Shown here: positions 8,742 to 16,870 of the stretch, in pieces
Layout of the letters: each line of letters begins with the position of its first letter
How positions within the stretch are numbered: position 1 is the stretch's first letter
Source of the DNA: Pseudomonadota bacterium
Lineage (GTDB): Bacteria > Pseudomonadota > Gammaproteobacteria > Burkholderiales > Burkholderiaceae_C
Direction of reading: 5' to 3'
DNA: 64,000 nucleotides
Assembly: GCA_021848345.1 (NCBI GenBank)
Contig: JAJZUV010000016.1
Span: 19,873 to 83,872 of the forward strand
Notes under the pieces: model-generated
Told to the model about the DNA's origin: nothing
The model's input: the letters and a program-made list of their open reading frames with translations, nothing else
Databases searched by the model: none
Position numbers and translations under genes: made by a program

Positions 8742-10096
8742 GCCAGCACCCGGCCCCGGACCCGTCGACCGGGGCCGCACGGGGCCCCGAGCGCGTCGCC
8801 CTGCGCGGCGACGTGCTGTACCTGCGCGCCGACCCCGGTCCCGGGGGCGATGCCGGAGATTGCGCGCATTTCGAACCCGACGGCTGGCTGCTCGCCGAGG
8901 GCGGGCGCGTCGCCGCGGTGCGCGCCGCCGACGCGCCTCCCGACGCGAGCTGGCGCCGCGAGGACTGGCGCGGGCACCTGCTGCTGCCCGGGTTCATCGA
9001 CCTGCACGTGCACGCGCCGCAGATCGACGTCATGGGTTCCTGGGGCGAGGGCCTGCTGCGCTGGCTGGAGGATTTCACGTATCCGGCGGAGGCGCGCTGG
9101 GCGGACTCCGGCCACGCGGCCCGGTCGGCCAGGCGTTTCGTGCGCCAGCTGCTGGCGCACGGCACGACCTGCGCCATGGTGTTCCCCACCGTGCATCGCC
9201 ATGGCGTGGACGCCGTGTTCGAGGCCGCGCGGGAGCAGGGCATGTGCCTGGTCACGGGCAAGGTGCTGATGGACCGCAACGTGCCCGAGGCCCTGCGCGA
9301 CGACGTCGCGCAGGCCGAACGCGACTGCCTTTCGCTGATCGAGCGCTGGCACGGCCGCGATCGCCTGCGCTATGCGCTGACCCCGCGCTTCGCGCCTTCC
9401 TGCAGCGACGAGCAGTTGCGCATGTGCGCGCGCCTGCTGCGCATGGAGCCCCCCGACGGGGGCGCGCCGTACCTGCAGACCCACGTGGCCGAGAACCGCG
9501 ACGAGGTGCGCTGGGTGCGCGAGCTGGTTCCGCGCAGCCGCAGCTACCTGGACGTGTACGAGCAGTTCGGATTGCTGGGCCGGCGCAGCGTGCTGGCGCA
9601 CGGCATCTGGCTGGACGACGTCGATCGCGCGCTGCTGGCCGAGCGGGGCGGCACGGTGGCGTTCTCGCCCTCGTCGAATCTGTACCTGGGCAGCGGGCTG
9701 TTCGACTGGGCCCGCGCCGATGCCGCCGGGATGCGCGTGGCCGTGGCCAGCGACGTGGGCGCGGGCACCAGCCTGTGCCAGCTGCGCAGCGCGGCCGACG
9801 CGTGCAAGGTGCAGGCGCTGCAGGGCATGCGCCTGAGCGCCTGGCGCGCGCTGCACGCCGTCACGCGCGGCGCCGCGGCCGCGCTGGAAATGGAGTCCGA
9901 GCTCGGGCATTTCCAGCCCGGAGCCTGGGCCGACGTGGTGGCATGGCGCTGGGCCGCCAACGAGTTGCAGGAACACCGCCTGGGCCTCGCGCGCGGCCTG
10001 CACGAGCGCCTGTACGCCTGGCTGCACCTGGCCGACGAACGCAACGTGGCCGCCGTGTACGTGGCCGGACGGCGGATTCAGGCCAGGCCGTCGTAG
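8738..10096 (+). CDS. guaD: Guanine deaminase
   Basis: 452 residues. It hydrolyses guanine to xanthine and ammonia in the cytoplasm. It belongs to the amidohydrolase superfamily: PGFIDLHVHAPQID supplies the metal-binding HxH (His90 and His92), QTHVAEN and LAHGIWL carry later metal/catalytic histidines, and VASDVGAGTS the metal aspartate. No ATG is available near the N-terminus. The TTG at 8738 overlapping the permease stop (TTGA) keeps the expected N-terminal strand (RGDVLYLRADP) and is preferred. The end overlaps the convergent exporter gene by 19 bases. The xanthine produced would feed xanthine dehydrogenase, matching the neighbouring maturation genes. Confidence 0.93.
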   Translation: MSQHPAPDPSTGAARGPERVALRGDVLYLRADPGPGGDAGDCAHFEPDGWLLAEGGRVAAVRAADAPPDASWRREDWRGHLLLPGFIDLHVHAPQIDVMGSWGEGLLRWLEDFTYPAEARWADSGHAARSARRFVRQLLAHGTTCAMVFPTVHRHGVDAVFEAAREQGMCLVTGKVLMDRNVPEALRDDVAQAERDCLSLIERWHGRDRLRYALTPRFAPSCSDEQLRMCARLLRMEPPDGGAPYLQTHVAENRDEVRWVRELVPRSRSYLDVYEQFGLLGRRSVLAHGIWLDDVDRALLAERGGTVAFSPSSNLYLGSGLFDWARADAAGMRVAVASDVGAGTSLCQLRSAADACKVQALQGMRLSAWRALHAVTRGAAAALEMESELGHFQPGAWADVVAWRWAANELQEHRLGLARGLHERLYAWLHLADERNVAAVYVAGRRIQARPS

Positions 10097-11316
10097 CGCG
10101 CCAGCGCGGGGAACATGCGGCGCCACAGCAGCACGACGGCCAGGGTTCCCAGTCCGCCCAGCACCACCGCGGGCACGGTGCCGAACCAGGCCGCGGTGAA
10201 GCCGGACTCGAATTCCCCGAGCTGGTTGGAGGCTCCGATGAACAGGGAGTTCACCGCGTTGACCCGCCCGCGCAGCGCGTCCGGAGTCTGCAGTTGCACC
10301 AGGGCGCCGCGGATCACCACGCTGATCACGTCCGAGCCGCCCAGCACCGCCAGCGCCAGCATCGACAGCGCGATCCAGCGCGACAGCCCGAACACGATCG
10401 TGGCCGCGCCGAACACCGAGACCGCGGAGAACATCAGGCGCCCGGCGTGGCGCTCGACGGGGTGGCGCGCCATCCAGGCCGCCGTCAGCAGGGCGCCCAC
10501 GGCGGGGCAGGCGCGCAACATGCCCAGGCCCCACGGGCCGATGTGCAGGATGTCGCGGACGTACACCGGCAGCAGCGCGGTGGCCCCGCCCAGCAGCACG
10601 GCGAACAGGTCCAGCGAAATAGCCCCCAGCACCACCGTGTGGGCGCGGATGTAGCGCACGCCCTCGAGCATGGAATCCAGGGTGATGCGCGCGCGGCCGG
10701 AGGCGCGCACCCGCGGCAGGCGGAGCAGCAGGCCCACGCCGAGCAGGTCCGCGACGAGCGCCAGGCCGTAGCCGAAGCCCGGGCCCAGCGCGTACAGCAG
10801 GCCGCCCAGGGCCGGCGCAACGATGCTGGCCGTCTGCGTGGCCGAGGCAGCCAGCGCGATGGCGCGCGCCAGCGATCGCTCGGGGACCAGCGCCGGCAGC
10901 ATGGCCTGCATGCCCGGCGTGTCGAAGGCGCGGCAGGCGCCGACCAGCGCCGACAGTCCCAGGATCAGCGCCCGCCCCGGCTGAAGGCCCCAGCCCTGGG
11001 AGGCGGCCACCAGCACGCCGGCTGCCAGGGCCTGCAGGGCCATGCTGACCGCGACCACGTCCCGGCGTTCGTAGCGGTCGACCACGCTGCCGGCGAGCAG
11101 CACCAGCGCCATGCGGGGAAGGAACTGCACCAGGCCGACCAGGCCCAGATCGAAGGCGCTGCCGGTGATCGCGTATACCTGCCAGCCGATGGCCACGCTC
11201 AGCACCTGGTAGGCCCCGGTCAGCGCGACGCGCGCCAGCCAGAAACTCGTGAATCCCGGGATGCGCCAGACGGACAGCCCGGGCTCGGGAGCGGCGGAGG
11301 GAGGGGAGGAAGACAT
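10078..11316 (-). CDS. MFS exporter (EntS-like, MFS_3 family)
   Basis: 412 residues with 12 predicted membrane segments. The N-terminal half shows FWLARVALTGAYQVLSVAIGWQVY, then the loop VVDRYERRDVV typical of major facilitator carriers; the mid-protein loop has an arginine-rich stretch (RVRASGRARITLDSMLEG). The pattern, with LRGRVNAVNSLFIGASNQLGEFESG near the end, is that of the EntS-like exporter family. Substrate unknown. It is divergent from the ModE-like regulator gene (162 bases between starts) and convergent with guaD. It could be regulated by that ModE-like protein, but nothing in the sequence proves this. Confidence 0.85.
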   Translation of the reverse strand: MSSSPPSAAPEPGLSVWRIPGFTSFWLARVALTGAYQVLSVAIGWQVYAITGSAFDLGLVGLVQFLPRMALVLLAGSVVDRYERRDVVAVSMALQALAAGVLVAASQGWGLQPGRALILGLSALVGACRAFDTPGMQAMLPALVPERSLARAIALAASATQTASIVAPALGGLLYALGPGFGYGLALVADLLGVGLLLRLPRVRASGRARITLDSMLEGVRYIRAHTVVLGAISLDLFAVLLGGATALLPVYVRDILHIGPWGLGMLRACPAVGALLTAAWMARHPVERHAGRLMFSAVSVFGAATIVFGLSRWIALSMLALAVLGGSDVISVVIRGALVQLQTPDALRGRVNAVNSLFIGASNQLGEFESGFTAAWFGTVPAVVLGGLGTLAVVLLWRRMFPALARYDGLA

Positions 11317-11478
11317 CGACGACGGCGGGCAACCCTGCGCGAGGGCGAAGCCCTGGATTGTCGGCGGGAAGCGGCGGCGCTGCAGCGCGCAGGGCGCCGG
11401 CAGGGCCGCCCGCTTCCGAGGCCCTATGCTGTGGGCTGGACGGCCGCGCACGTCGGCTGCCTCCACAGACCCGTTCGC

Positions 11479-11937
11479 ATGGCCGATCCCGCCGCCCGCA
11501 AACCCCGAGACTCCGCCGCGCCGCCCGCGTCGCCCGCGTCGCCCGCGTCGCCCGCGTCGCCCGCGTCGCCCGCGTCGCCCGCGCCGGGCGAGGTCCCCGT
11601 GGCACGCTTTCGGCTGCGCGTCACCCGGGGCGGGCAGATCGCGGTCGGGCCCGGGCGCATCGAACTGCTGGAGGCGGTGCGCGACGCGGGCTCGATCAGC
11701 GCGGCGGCGCGCAGCCTGGACATGTCCTACCGGCGCGCCTGGATGCTGCTCGACGAGCTCAACCGCTGCCTGCGCGCGCCAGTGGTGGAGTCGGTGCACG
11801 GGGGGGCGCAGGGTGGAGGCAGCCGGCTGACCGACAGCGGTGTCGAACTCGTGCGCCTGTACCGCAACATCGAGCAGACCGCGGCGCGCGCCTGCCGCGA
11901 CGACATCGAGGCCCTGACCGCGCTGCTCGGACGCTAG
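11479..11937 (+). CDS. Stand-alone ModE-type HTH regulator with a repeated Ala-Ser-Pro tail
   Basis: 152 residues. The C-terminal about 110 residues are the ModE/LysR-like winged helix-turn-helix: GPGRIELLEAVRDAGSISAA, then ARSLDMSYRRAWMLLDELN and GGAQGGGSRLTDSGVEL. The molybdate-binding TOBE domains of full-length ModE are missing, as in the short ModE-like family. The N-terminus is a low-complexity linker made of six exact copies of a 9-bp unit that reads Ala-Ser-Pro. The gene is near molybdoenzyme maturation genes, so a role in molybdenum or molybdoenzyme control is plausible. Its TAG stop is the first CTAG of the inverted-repeat element that follows. Confidence 0.85.
   Translation: MADPAARKPRDSAAPPASPASPASPASPASPASPAPGEVPVARFRLRVTRGGQIAVGPGRIELLEAVRDAGSISAAARSLDMSYRRAWMLLDELNRCLRAPVVESVHGGAQGGGSRLTDSGVELVRLYRNIEQTAARACRDDIEALTALLGR
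11527..11580 (+). repeat. Six tandem copies of a 9-bp unit inside the ModE-like gene
   Basis: The unit GCGTCGCCC occurs six times without mismatch and encodes Ala-Ser-Pro repeats in the N-terminal linker. Being a multiple of three, changes in copy number would keep the frame. This is a candidate variable-number repeat. Confidence 0.9.
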
Positions 11938-12209
11938 TGTCCTGTCCCGCTAATAACTGGCATTTCGCTGGGCCGTATCGGAGCGCAGGCAAGGCGCGGG
12001 CGCGGGTCCAGGCTGGCCGCCTGGCCCCGTGGCCGCAACGCAGCATGCGCCCCGATACGGCCCAGCCCGAAGGGTTCGGCGCCTGCGAGGCACTCGCCGG
12101 CCGCCCGCACAGGGCCAAGACGCCCAGTCTTGACCCTGCGCGGGCGCCCGCCGATCGCTCCCGCAGGCACACGAACGAAATGACAGTTATTAGCGGGACA
12201 GGACACTAG
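11934..12209. mobile_element. 276-bp non-autonomous element with 34-bp terminal inverted repeats
   Basis: The left end (11934-11967) and right end (12176-12209) are inverted repeats of 34 bases with one mismatch, starting CTAGTGTCCTGTCCCGCTAA. A second perfect 15-bp inverted pair lies inside (11967-11981 and 12052-12066), and a small AAGAC...GTCTT hairpin lies near 12120. There is no transposase or credible gene. CTAG at both borders may be a 4-bp target duplication or part of the repeat. Both neighbouring convergent genes end at the borders: each TAG stop is within a terminal CTAG. The structure is MITE-like; a folded RNA or attenuator role is a possible alternative. Confidence 0.75.
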
Positions 12210-14350
12210 CCCTGCGCGTTGGGGCTGGCGACCGCGCCGCCGGCTGCGCCGGGGAGGTCCCGGCTCCCGCCGTGGGCCGGGAGCCGCGCCCGGTCGTCGG
12301 CCACCCATTGCGTGGCCGCCTGCGCGTCCAGCGGGCGCGCGTACAGGTAGCCCTGCGCGAATTCGCAGTCGATGTCGCGCACCCGGGCCTGTTCCTCCTC
12401 GGTCTCGATGCCCTCGGCGATGACGCCGATGCCCAGGCGGTGCGACATCGCGACGATGGCCTCGCAGATCGCGAGCTTGCGCGCGTCTCCGGGCAGTTTG
12501 CGGACCAGCGACTGGTCGATCTTCAGGAAGTCGACCTCCACGCGGCTGAGCGAGGCGAGGTTGGAGTGTCCGGTGCCGAAGTCGTCCACCGCGATCTGCA
12601 GCCCCTGCGCTCGCAGTCGACGCAGGCGTTCGGCGATGCGCGGGGATTCGTCGAGGATCACCGTTTCGGTCACCTCCACCACCAGGCGCGGCGGCGCCAG
12701 GCCGATGCGATGCAGGTAGTCGACCCAGCCCTGCGTGGGATCGAGCTCGGCGGCCAGCTGCACCGGCGATACGTTGAAACTCACCTGCGGCCCGTGGCCG
12801 TCCGGCCCCTGCCAGGCAAGCGCCTGTTGCGCGGCGCTGCGGAACACCCACTCGCCGAGTTCGACGATCAGCCCGGTCTCCTCGGCCAGTGCGATGAAGC
12901 GTGCCGGCGGCACCACGCCGAAGGCGGGATGCTTCCAGCGCAGCAGGGCCTCGAATTTGGCCAGCGAGCGGTCTGCCGTGCGCACCACGGGCTGGAACAA
13001 CAGGAACAGCTCGCCGAGTTGCGAGGCGCGGCGCAGATCGCCGGCCAGCACCAGGCGCCCGCGCGCGCGCTGGTCCATCGTCGGCTCGTAGGCCGCGGTG
13101 CGGTTGCGGCCCTCGTGCTTGGCCTCGTACATGGCGAGGTCGGCGCAACGCAACAGGTTCTCCGGGCCCTCGGCGTCGTGCGGGAACAGCGCGAAGCCGA
13201 TGCTGGCGGAGATGTGGATGGCGTGTTCGCCGATGTCGAAGGAGGGCGCCAGCGCCTGCAGCAGCTTGGCGCCGACCCGGCGCGCGGTCTGCGCCTCGGC
13301 CGGCGCCGGCAGCAGCGCGCTGAACTCGTCCCCGCCCAGGCGCGCCAGCACGTCGGAGGCGCGCAGCGCCGAGCGCATGCGCTCGGCCACCGCGCTCAGC
13401 AGCGCGTCTCCCGCCGCGTGGCCGAGCGAGTCGTTGACCGACTTGAAATGGTCGAGATCCACGTACAGCAGCGCGAAGCAGACCTGGTCGCGCCGCGCGC
13501 GCTCGGCTTCCATGCGAAGGCGCTGGGCGAAGGCATGGCGATTGGGAAGTCCGGTCAGCGCGTCCTGGTTGGCCTGGCGCCAGATGGTCTGCGCAGCGCG
13601 AATGCGCTCGCCGATGTCGCGCGCGATCTTGGAGGCGCCGACGATGCGCCCGGTCGCGTCGCGCAGCGGCGAGATGGTCACGGAAACATGCACGAGGTGG
13701 CCTTCACGGTGCACGCGCACGGTCTCGAAGTGCTCCACGCGTTCGCCGTCGGCGATGCGCTGCAGGATCATCTCCTCCTCGTGCACGCGCTCGACGGGGA
13801 TCAGCCTGGTGATCGGCTCGCCGATCATCTCCGCCGCGCTGAAGCCGAAGATGCGCTGGGCGCCGGGGTTCCAGCTCAGCACGATGCCGCCCAGGGTCTT
13901 GGTGATGATGGCGTCGTCGGTGGACTCGACCAGTGACTCGTAGACGTTGATCGGCTGCACTCTCGGCAGCGGCTCCTGCGTCTGCGACAGCGCCTGGCGC
14001 AGCGGATGCACCGTGACCAGCGTGCCCACCGGGCCTTGCCCGGGATCGTGCAGGGGGCGGCGAGTCACCAGCGCCGAGATCAGCGCGCCGTCGGCGTCGC
14101 GCAGCAGCGCCGGAGAGCTCAGCGCCTGCGCGGCCTCGGACGCGCGGTCGAGCAGCGGCGTGCTCTGCTGCACCAGCAGCGAGTCGATCGGCCGCCCCAG
14201 CGCCTGACGGGGCGAATGCCCGAACAGGCGCTCGGCCGCCGGGTTCCAGCTGCTGACCAGTCCGTCGGGGGTGAGGCTGACCATGGCGTCGTCGTGCGAG
14301 GCGACGATGGTCTCGAACAGGCATGCGCTGAAGCGGGTCTGCACGTCCAT
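12206..14350 (-). CDS. PAS-PAS-GGDEF-EAL cyclic-di-GMP protein
   Basis: 714 residues, no membrane segment, so a cytoplasmic sensor. Two PAS domains come first (about residues 10-120 and 135-260; each has the WNPxAxxxFG signature). A GGDEF domain follows with an intact RLGGDEFSALL, preceded by DLDHFKSVNDSLGH. An EAL domain completes it, with FEALLRWKHP, the metal site VDDFGTGHSNLASL and IAEGIETEEEQ. Both catalytic motifs look intact, so it may make and degrade cyclic di-GMP, with PAS input choosing the direction. The C-terminal 30 residues are low-complexity. The stop codon is formed at the border of the inverted-repeat element. Confidence 0.92.
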   Translation of the reverse strand: MDVQTRFSACLFETIVASHDDAMVSLTPDGLVSSWNPAAERLFGHSPRQALGRPIDSLLVQQSTPLLDRASEAAQALSSPALLRDADGALISALVTRRPLHDPGQGPVGTLVTVHPLRQALSQTQEPLPRVQPINVYESLVESTDDAIITKTLGGIVLSWNPGAQRIFGFSAAEMIGEPITRLIPVERVHEEEMILQRIADGERVEHFETVRVHREGHLVHVSVTISPLRDATGRIVGASKIARDIGERIRAAQTIWRQANQDALTGLPNRHAFAQRLRMEAERARRDQVCFALLYVDLDHFKSVNDSLGHAAGDALLSAVAERMRSALRASDVLARLGGDEFSALLPAPAEAQTARRVGAKLLQALAPSFDIGEHAIHISASIGFALFPHDAEGPENLLRCADLAMYEAKHEGRNRTAAYEPTMDQRARGRLVLAGDLRRASQLGELFLLFQPVVRTADRSLAKFEALLRWKHPAFGVVPPARFIALAEETGLIVELGEWVFRSAAQQALAWQGPDGHGPQVSFNVSPVQLAAELDPTQGWVDYLHRIGLAPPRLVVEVTETVILDESPRIAERLRRLRAQGLQIAVDDFGTGHSNLASLSRVEVDFLKIDQSLVRKLPGDARKLAICEAIVAMSHRLGIGVIAEGIETEEEQARVRDIDCEFAQGYLYARPLDAQAATQWVADDRARLPAHGGSRDLPGAAGGAVASPNAQG

Positions 14351-14408
14351 GGCGCGGATCTCCCATGCGGTGGCGCCGCAATGCTGGCCCCGCCCAGAAT
14401 AGCTGCAA

Positions 14409-15206
14409 TCAAGCGCGCCTGGAACTTTCCTTGAGCACGTTCATTGCACGCATGGGCCCGGCAAAGGCGAGGTGCCCCAACGCGGCCACGCTCAGCGCGC
14501 CCAGCACGGCCACCGCGTATCCAGCGGCCAGTCCGCCGCGCTGGAGCCACAGCGCGACCACCAGGTTGAAGGCGGCGGCCCCCAGGCAGCCGACGATGAT
14601 GCCGCGCAGCAACGCGCGCGCGGCCTCGGGGCCGGCATGGCGGTGGGTGAAACTCCCCATGGTCGCCGACAGCACGGGAAGCGCCGCCAGCAAGCCGCTC
14701 CACGTGGGCCCCAGGTGCAGCGAAGCCGCAGTGATCCCCAGTACCACGGCCAGCGCGAAGACCATGCGCGCCGGCAGGTCCCACCACGGGTGCGGGGCCT
14801 GCAGGATCGGGCCCTGGCGGCCCGCCAGCAGCGCCAGCGCCACCAGCGCCGGAAACACCAGCGCCGCCATGCCCGGGCGCTGGGGCAGACGGGCCAGCAC
14901 CAGGAACCAGCCGCCGCTGGCCAGGCTGGCCAGCACCAGGGCGGGGGCCCAGCGATTCCCGCGCGCGGCGCGCGCATAGATGGCGCAAAAACTCGCCGTG
15001 CCGGTCAGCCCGAGCAGGGTGCCCACCGCCGCGCGCGAGGCGAAACCGGGGCCGTTCTCCAGCGCCAGGAATACCGACAGCGGCGCCGAGGTCAGGGGCA
15101 GGCCGGTCAGCAGACCGCCGATGGAACCCCCGAAGCGCCTCTGCAGCAGCGTCGCGCCGAGGACCAGCAGCGGGGTGATCGCGATCTTGAACAGCAGCAG
15201 GCTCAT
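14409..15206 (-). CDS. Integral membrane protein of unknown function
   Basis: 265 residues, about eight hydrophobic helices, starting MSLLLFKIAITPLLVLGATLL with a good inside-positive pattern. Glycine-rich turns such as RRFGGSIGGLLTGLPLTSAPL and SGLLAALPVLSATMGSFTHRH repeat at similar spacing in the two halves, hinting at an internal duplication as in small transporters. I do not recognise the family and assign no substrate. The gene is divergent from the lipid-modification operon and 246 bases from its start, so the twin palindromes in that gap might also control it. The next gene in the same direction (GGDEF-EAL) starts 58 bases beyond the stop. Confidence 0.7.
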   Translation of the reverse strand: MSLLLFKIAITPLLVLGATLLQRRFGGSIGGLLTGLPLTSAPLSVFLALENGPGFASRAAVGTLLGLTGTASFCAIYARAARGNRWAPALVLASLASGGWFLVLARLPQRPGMAALVFPALVALALLAGRQGPILQAPHPWWDLPARMVFALAVVLGITAASLHLGPTWSGLLAALPVLSATMGSFTHRHAGPEAARALLRGIIVGCLGAAAFNLVVALWLQRGGLAAGYAVAVLGALSVAALGHLAFAGPMRAMNVLKESSRRA

Positions 15207-15275
15207 GGTGAGGCGCAAGTCTAGGCGTTCGCGCCCGAGCATGCGCGGAGCATGGCTTGGGCATCGCGGCGGAAA

Positions 15276-15286
15276 TGTCCTCGACA
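15276..15286. promoter_or_regulatory. Candidate operator 1 (TGTCCTCGACA)
   Basis: The palindrome TGTCctcGACA lies in the divergent gap upstream of the lipid-modification operon. It is followed by AACAGGCG. A near-copy at 15328-15338 has TGTCcagGACA followed by AACATGCG. Their centres are 52 bases apart, about five helical turns, as expected for two dimers on one DNA face. The binding protein is unknown. Confidence 0.45.
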
Positions 15287-15327
15287 AACAGGCGTGTTTT
15301 TCGATGCTGTCGAAGCATTTCCTCGTA

Positions 15328-15338
15328 TGTCCAGGACA
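15328..15338. promoter_or_regulatory. Candidate operator 2 (TGTCCAGGACA)
   Basis: Second copy of the TGTCnnnGACA palindrome, here a perfect 11-mer around its central base, about 114 bases before the start of the oxidoreductase gene. Together with the first copy it forms a direct repeat ATGTCCnnGACAAACAnGCG. Confidence 0.45.
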
Positions 15339-15451
15339 AACATGCGACAATGGGCGCGCATGCCGCTTGGTGCGGAGATTTTTGAATCCGTTGCGGCGAG
15401 CGCGGCGTATGCATCGCAGAACCCCCGCGAAACCACCCATCGAGCGCCACC

Positions 15452-16810
15452 ATGTCCTGTGTGAATCCATCGCTCCGCGACCCCGGCGAGCAGCGCCCGC
15501 GAGTGGCCGTGATCGGCAGCGGCATCGCCGGGCTGGCCGCCGCATGGGCCTTGAAGGAGCACGCCCGGCTCACGCTGTTCGAGGCCGGCTCCCACTTCGG
15601 AGGCCACGTGCACACGGTGGACGCCGAGGTGGACGGCGTCGTCCACCCGGTGGACACCGGCTTTCTGGTGCTCAACGAGCGCACCTACCCCGGGCTGCTG
15701 GGCCTGTTCGCCGAACTCGGCGTGGAGCTGGCGAAGTCGGACATGTCGTTTTCGGTGCAACGCCCGCATGTGCGAGGCGCCGGCCTGGAATGGAGCGGCT
15801 CGAGCCTGGACACGGTGTTCGCGCAGCGATCCAACCTGCTGCGGCCGCGCTTCTGGGGCATGCTGCGCGACATCCTGCGCTTCAACCGCGAGGCCACCGC
15901 GCTGGCGCGTTCGGATCTGGCGCGCGAGACGCGCAGCGTGGGGGACTTCCTGCGTGACGGCGGCTACGGCGAGGCCTTCGTGCAGGACTACCTGCTGCCG
16001 ATGATCGCCTGCATCTGGTCCTGCCCGGCGCGACGCATGCTGGAGTTCCCGCTGGCCTCGATGGTGCGCTTCTGCGACAACCACGGACTGTTGCAGGTCG
16101 AGGGGCGCCCCCAGTGGTACACGGTGCGCGGCGGCGCGCGTCGCTACGTGGAGCGCATCGTGCAGCGCATCCCCGATGCACGCCTGAACTGCCCGGTGCG
16201 TCTGGTCAAGCGCCACGACGTCGGCGTGGAGGTGGCGACCGACCTGGGCACCGAATGGTTCGATCACGTGGTGCTGGCCTGCCACAGCGACCAGGCGCTG
16301 GCCCTGCTCGCCGATGCCGACGACACCGAGCGCGAGGTGCTCGGCGCCGTGCGCTATCAGCCCAACCGCGCGCTGTTGCACACCGATGTCACGCTACTGC
16401 CGCGCAGGCGCAAGGCGTGGGCCGCCTGGAACTTCGAGAGCGCCGCGGCGGCGGGCGACGGGGACGCGAACTCGGTGTGTCTGCACTATCTGATCAACAG
16501 GCTGCAGCCGGTGCCCTTCGCGCGCCCGTTGCTGGTCTCGCTGAATCCGCTGCGCGAGCCCGATCCGGCGCTGGTGCAGCGGGAGATGGAATACGCGCAT
16601 CCGGTGTTCGATGCCGCGGCCATCGCCGCGCAGGCGCGGGTGCCGGAACTGCAGGGCAGGCACCGCAGCTATTTCTGCGGCGCGTGGTGCGGGCACGGGT
16701 TCCACGAGGACGGGCTGCGCGCCGGGCGTGCCGCCGCGCAGGCCTGGCTGGCCCAGCAGCGGGCACACGCGCCGGGCCGCCTGGATCGCGCGCTGGAGGT
16801 TCCGGCATGA
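15452..16810 (+). CDS. FAD-dependent oxidoreductase of a Cfa-linked lipid operon
   Basis: 452 residues. The N-terminal dinucleotide-binding fold is clear (VAVIGSGIAGLAAAWAL, then an acidic strand end LTLFEAG and GGHVHTVD). The rest follows the amine-oxidase/phytoene-desaturase-like family: NERTYPGLLGLFAELGV, LLPMIACIWSCPARRMLEFP, YTVRGGARRYVE, and the C-terminal FAD clasp HRSYFCGAWCGHGFHEDGLRAG. Proteins of this type lead the widespread oxidoreductase-DUF1365-Cfa operon, where they are thought to act on phospholipid acyl chains. It is first in a seven-gene operon and preceded by two candidate operators. The exact reaction is not established. Confidence 0.9.
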   Translation: MSCVNPSLRDPGEQRPRVAVIGSGIAGLAAAWALKEHARLTLFEAGSHFGGHVHTVDAEVDGVVHPVDTGFLVLNERTYPGLLGLFAELGVELAKSDMSFSVQRPHVRGAGLEWSGSSLDTVFAQRSNLLRPRFWGMLRDILRFNREATALARSDLARETRSVGDFLRDGGYGEAFVQDYLLPMIACIWSCPARRMLEFPLASMVRFCDNHGLLQVEGRPQWYTVRGGARRYVERIVQRIPDARLNCPVRLVKRHDVGVEVATDLGTEWFDHVVLACHSDQALALLADADDTEREVLGAVRYQPNRALLHTDVTLLPRRRKAWAAWNFESAAAAGDGDANSVCLHYLINRLQPVPFARPLLVSLNPLREPDPALVQREMEYAHPVFDAAAIAAQARVPELQGRHRSYFCGAWCGHGFHEDGLRAGRAAAQAWLAQQRAHAPGRLDRALEVPA

Positions 16811-16870
16811 GCGCAGCGAGGAGGGCGGTTCCATGACCGGCGCTCGGGCACCGACCTTGGAGGCGCGACG

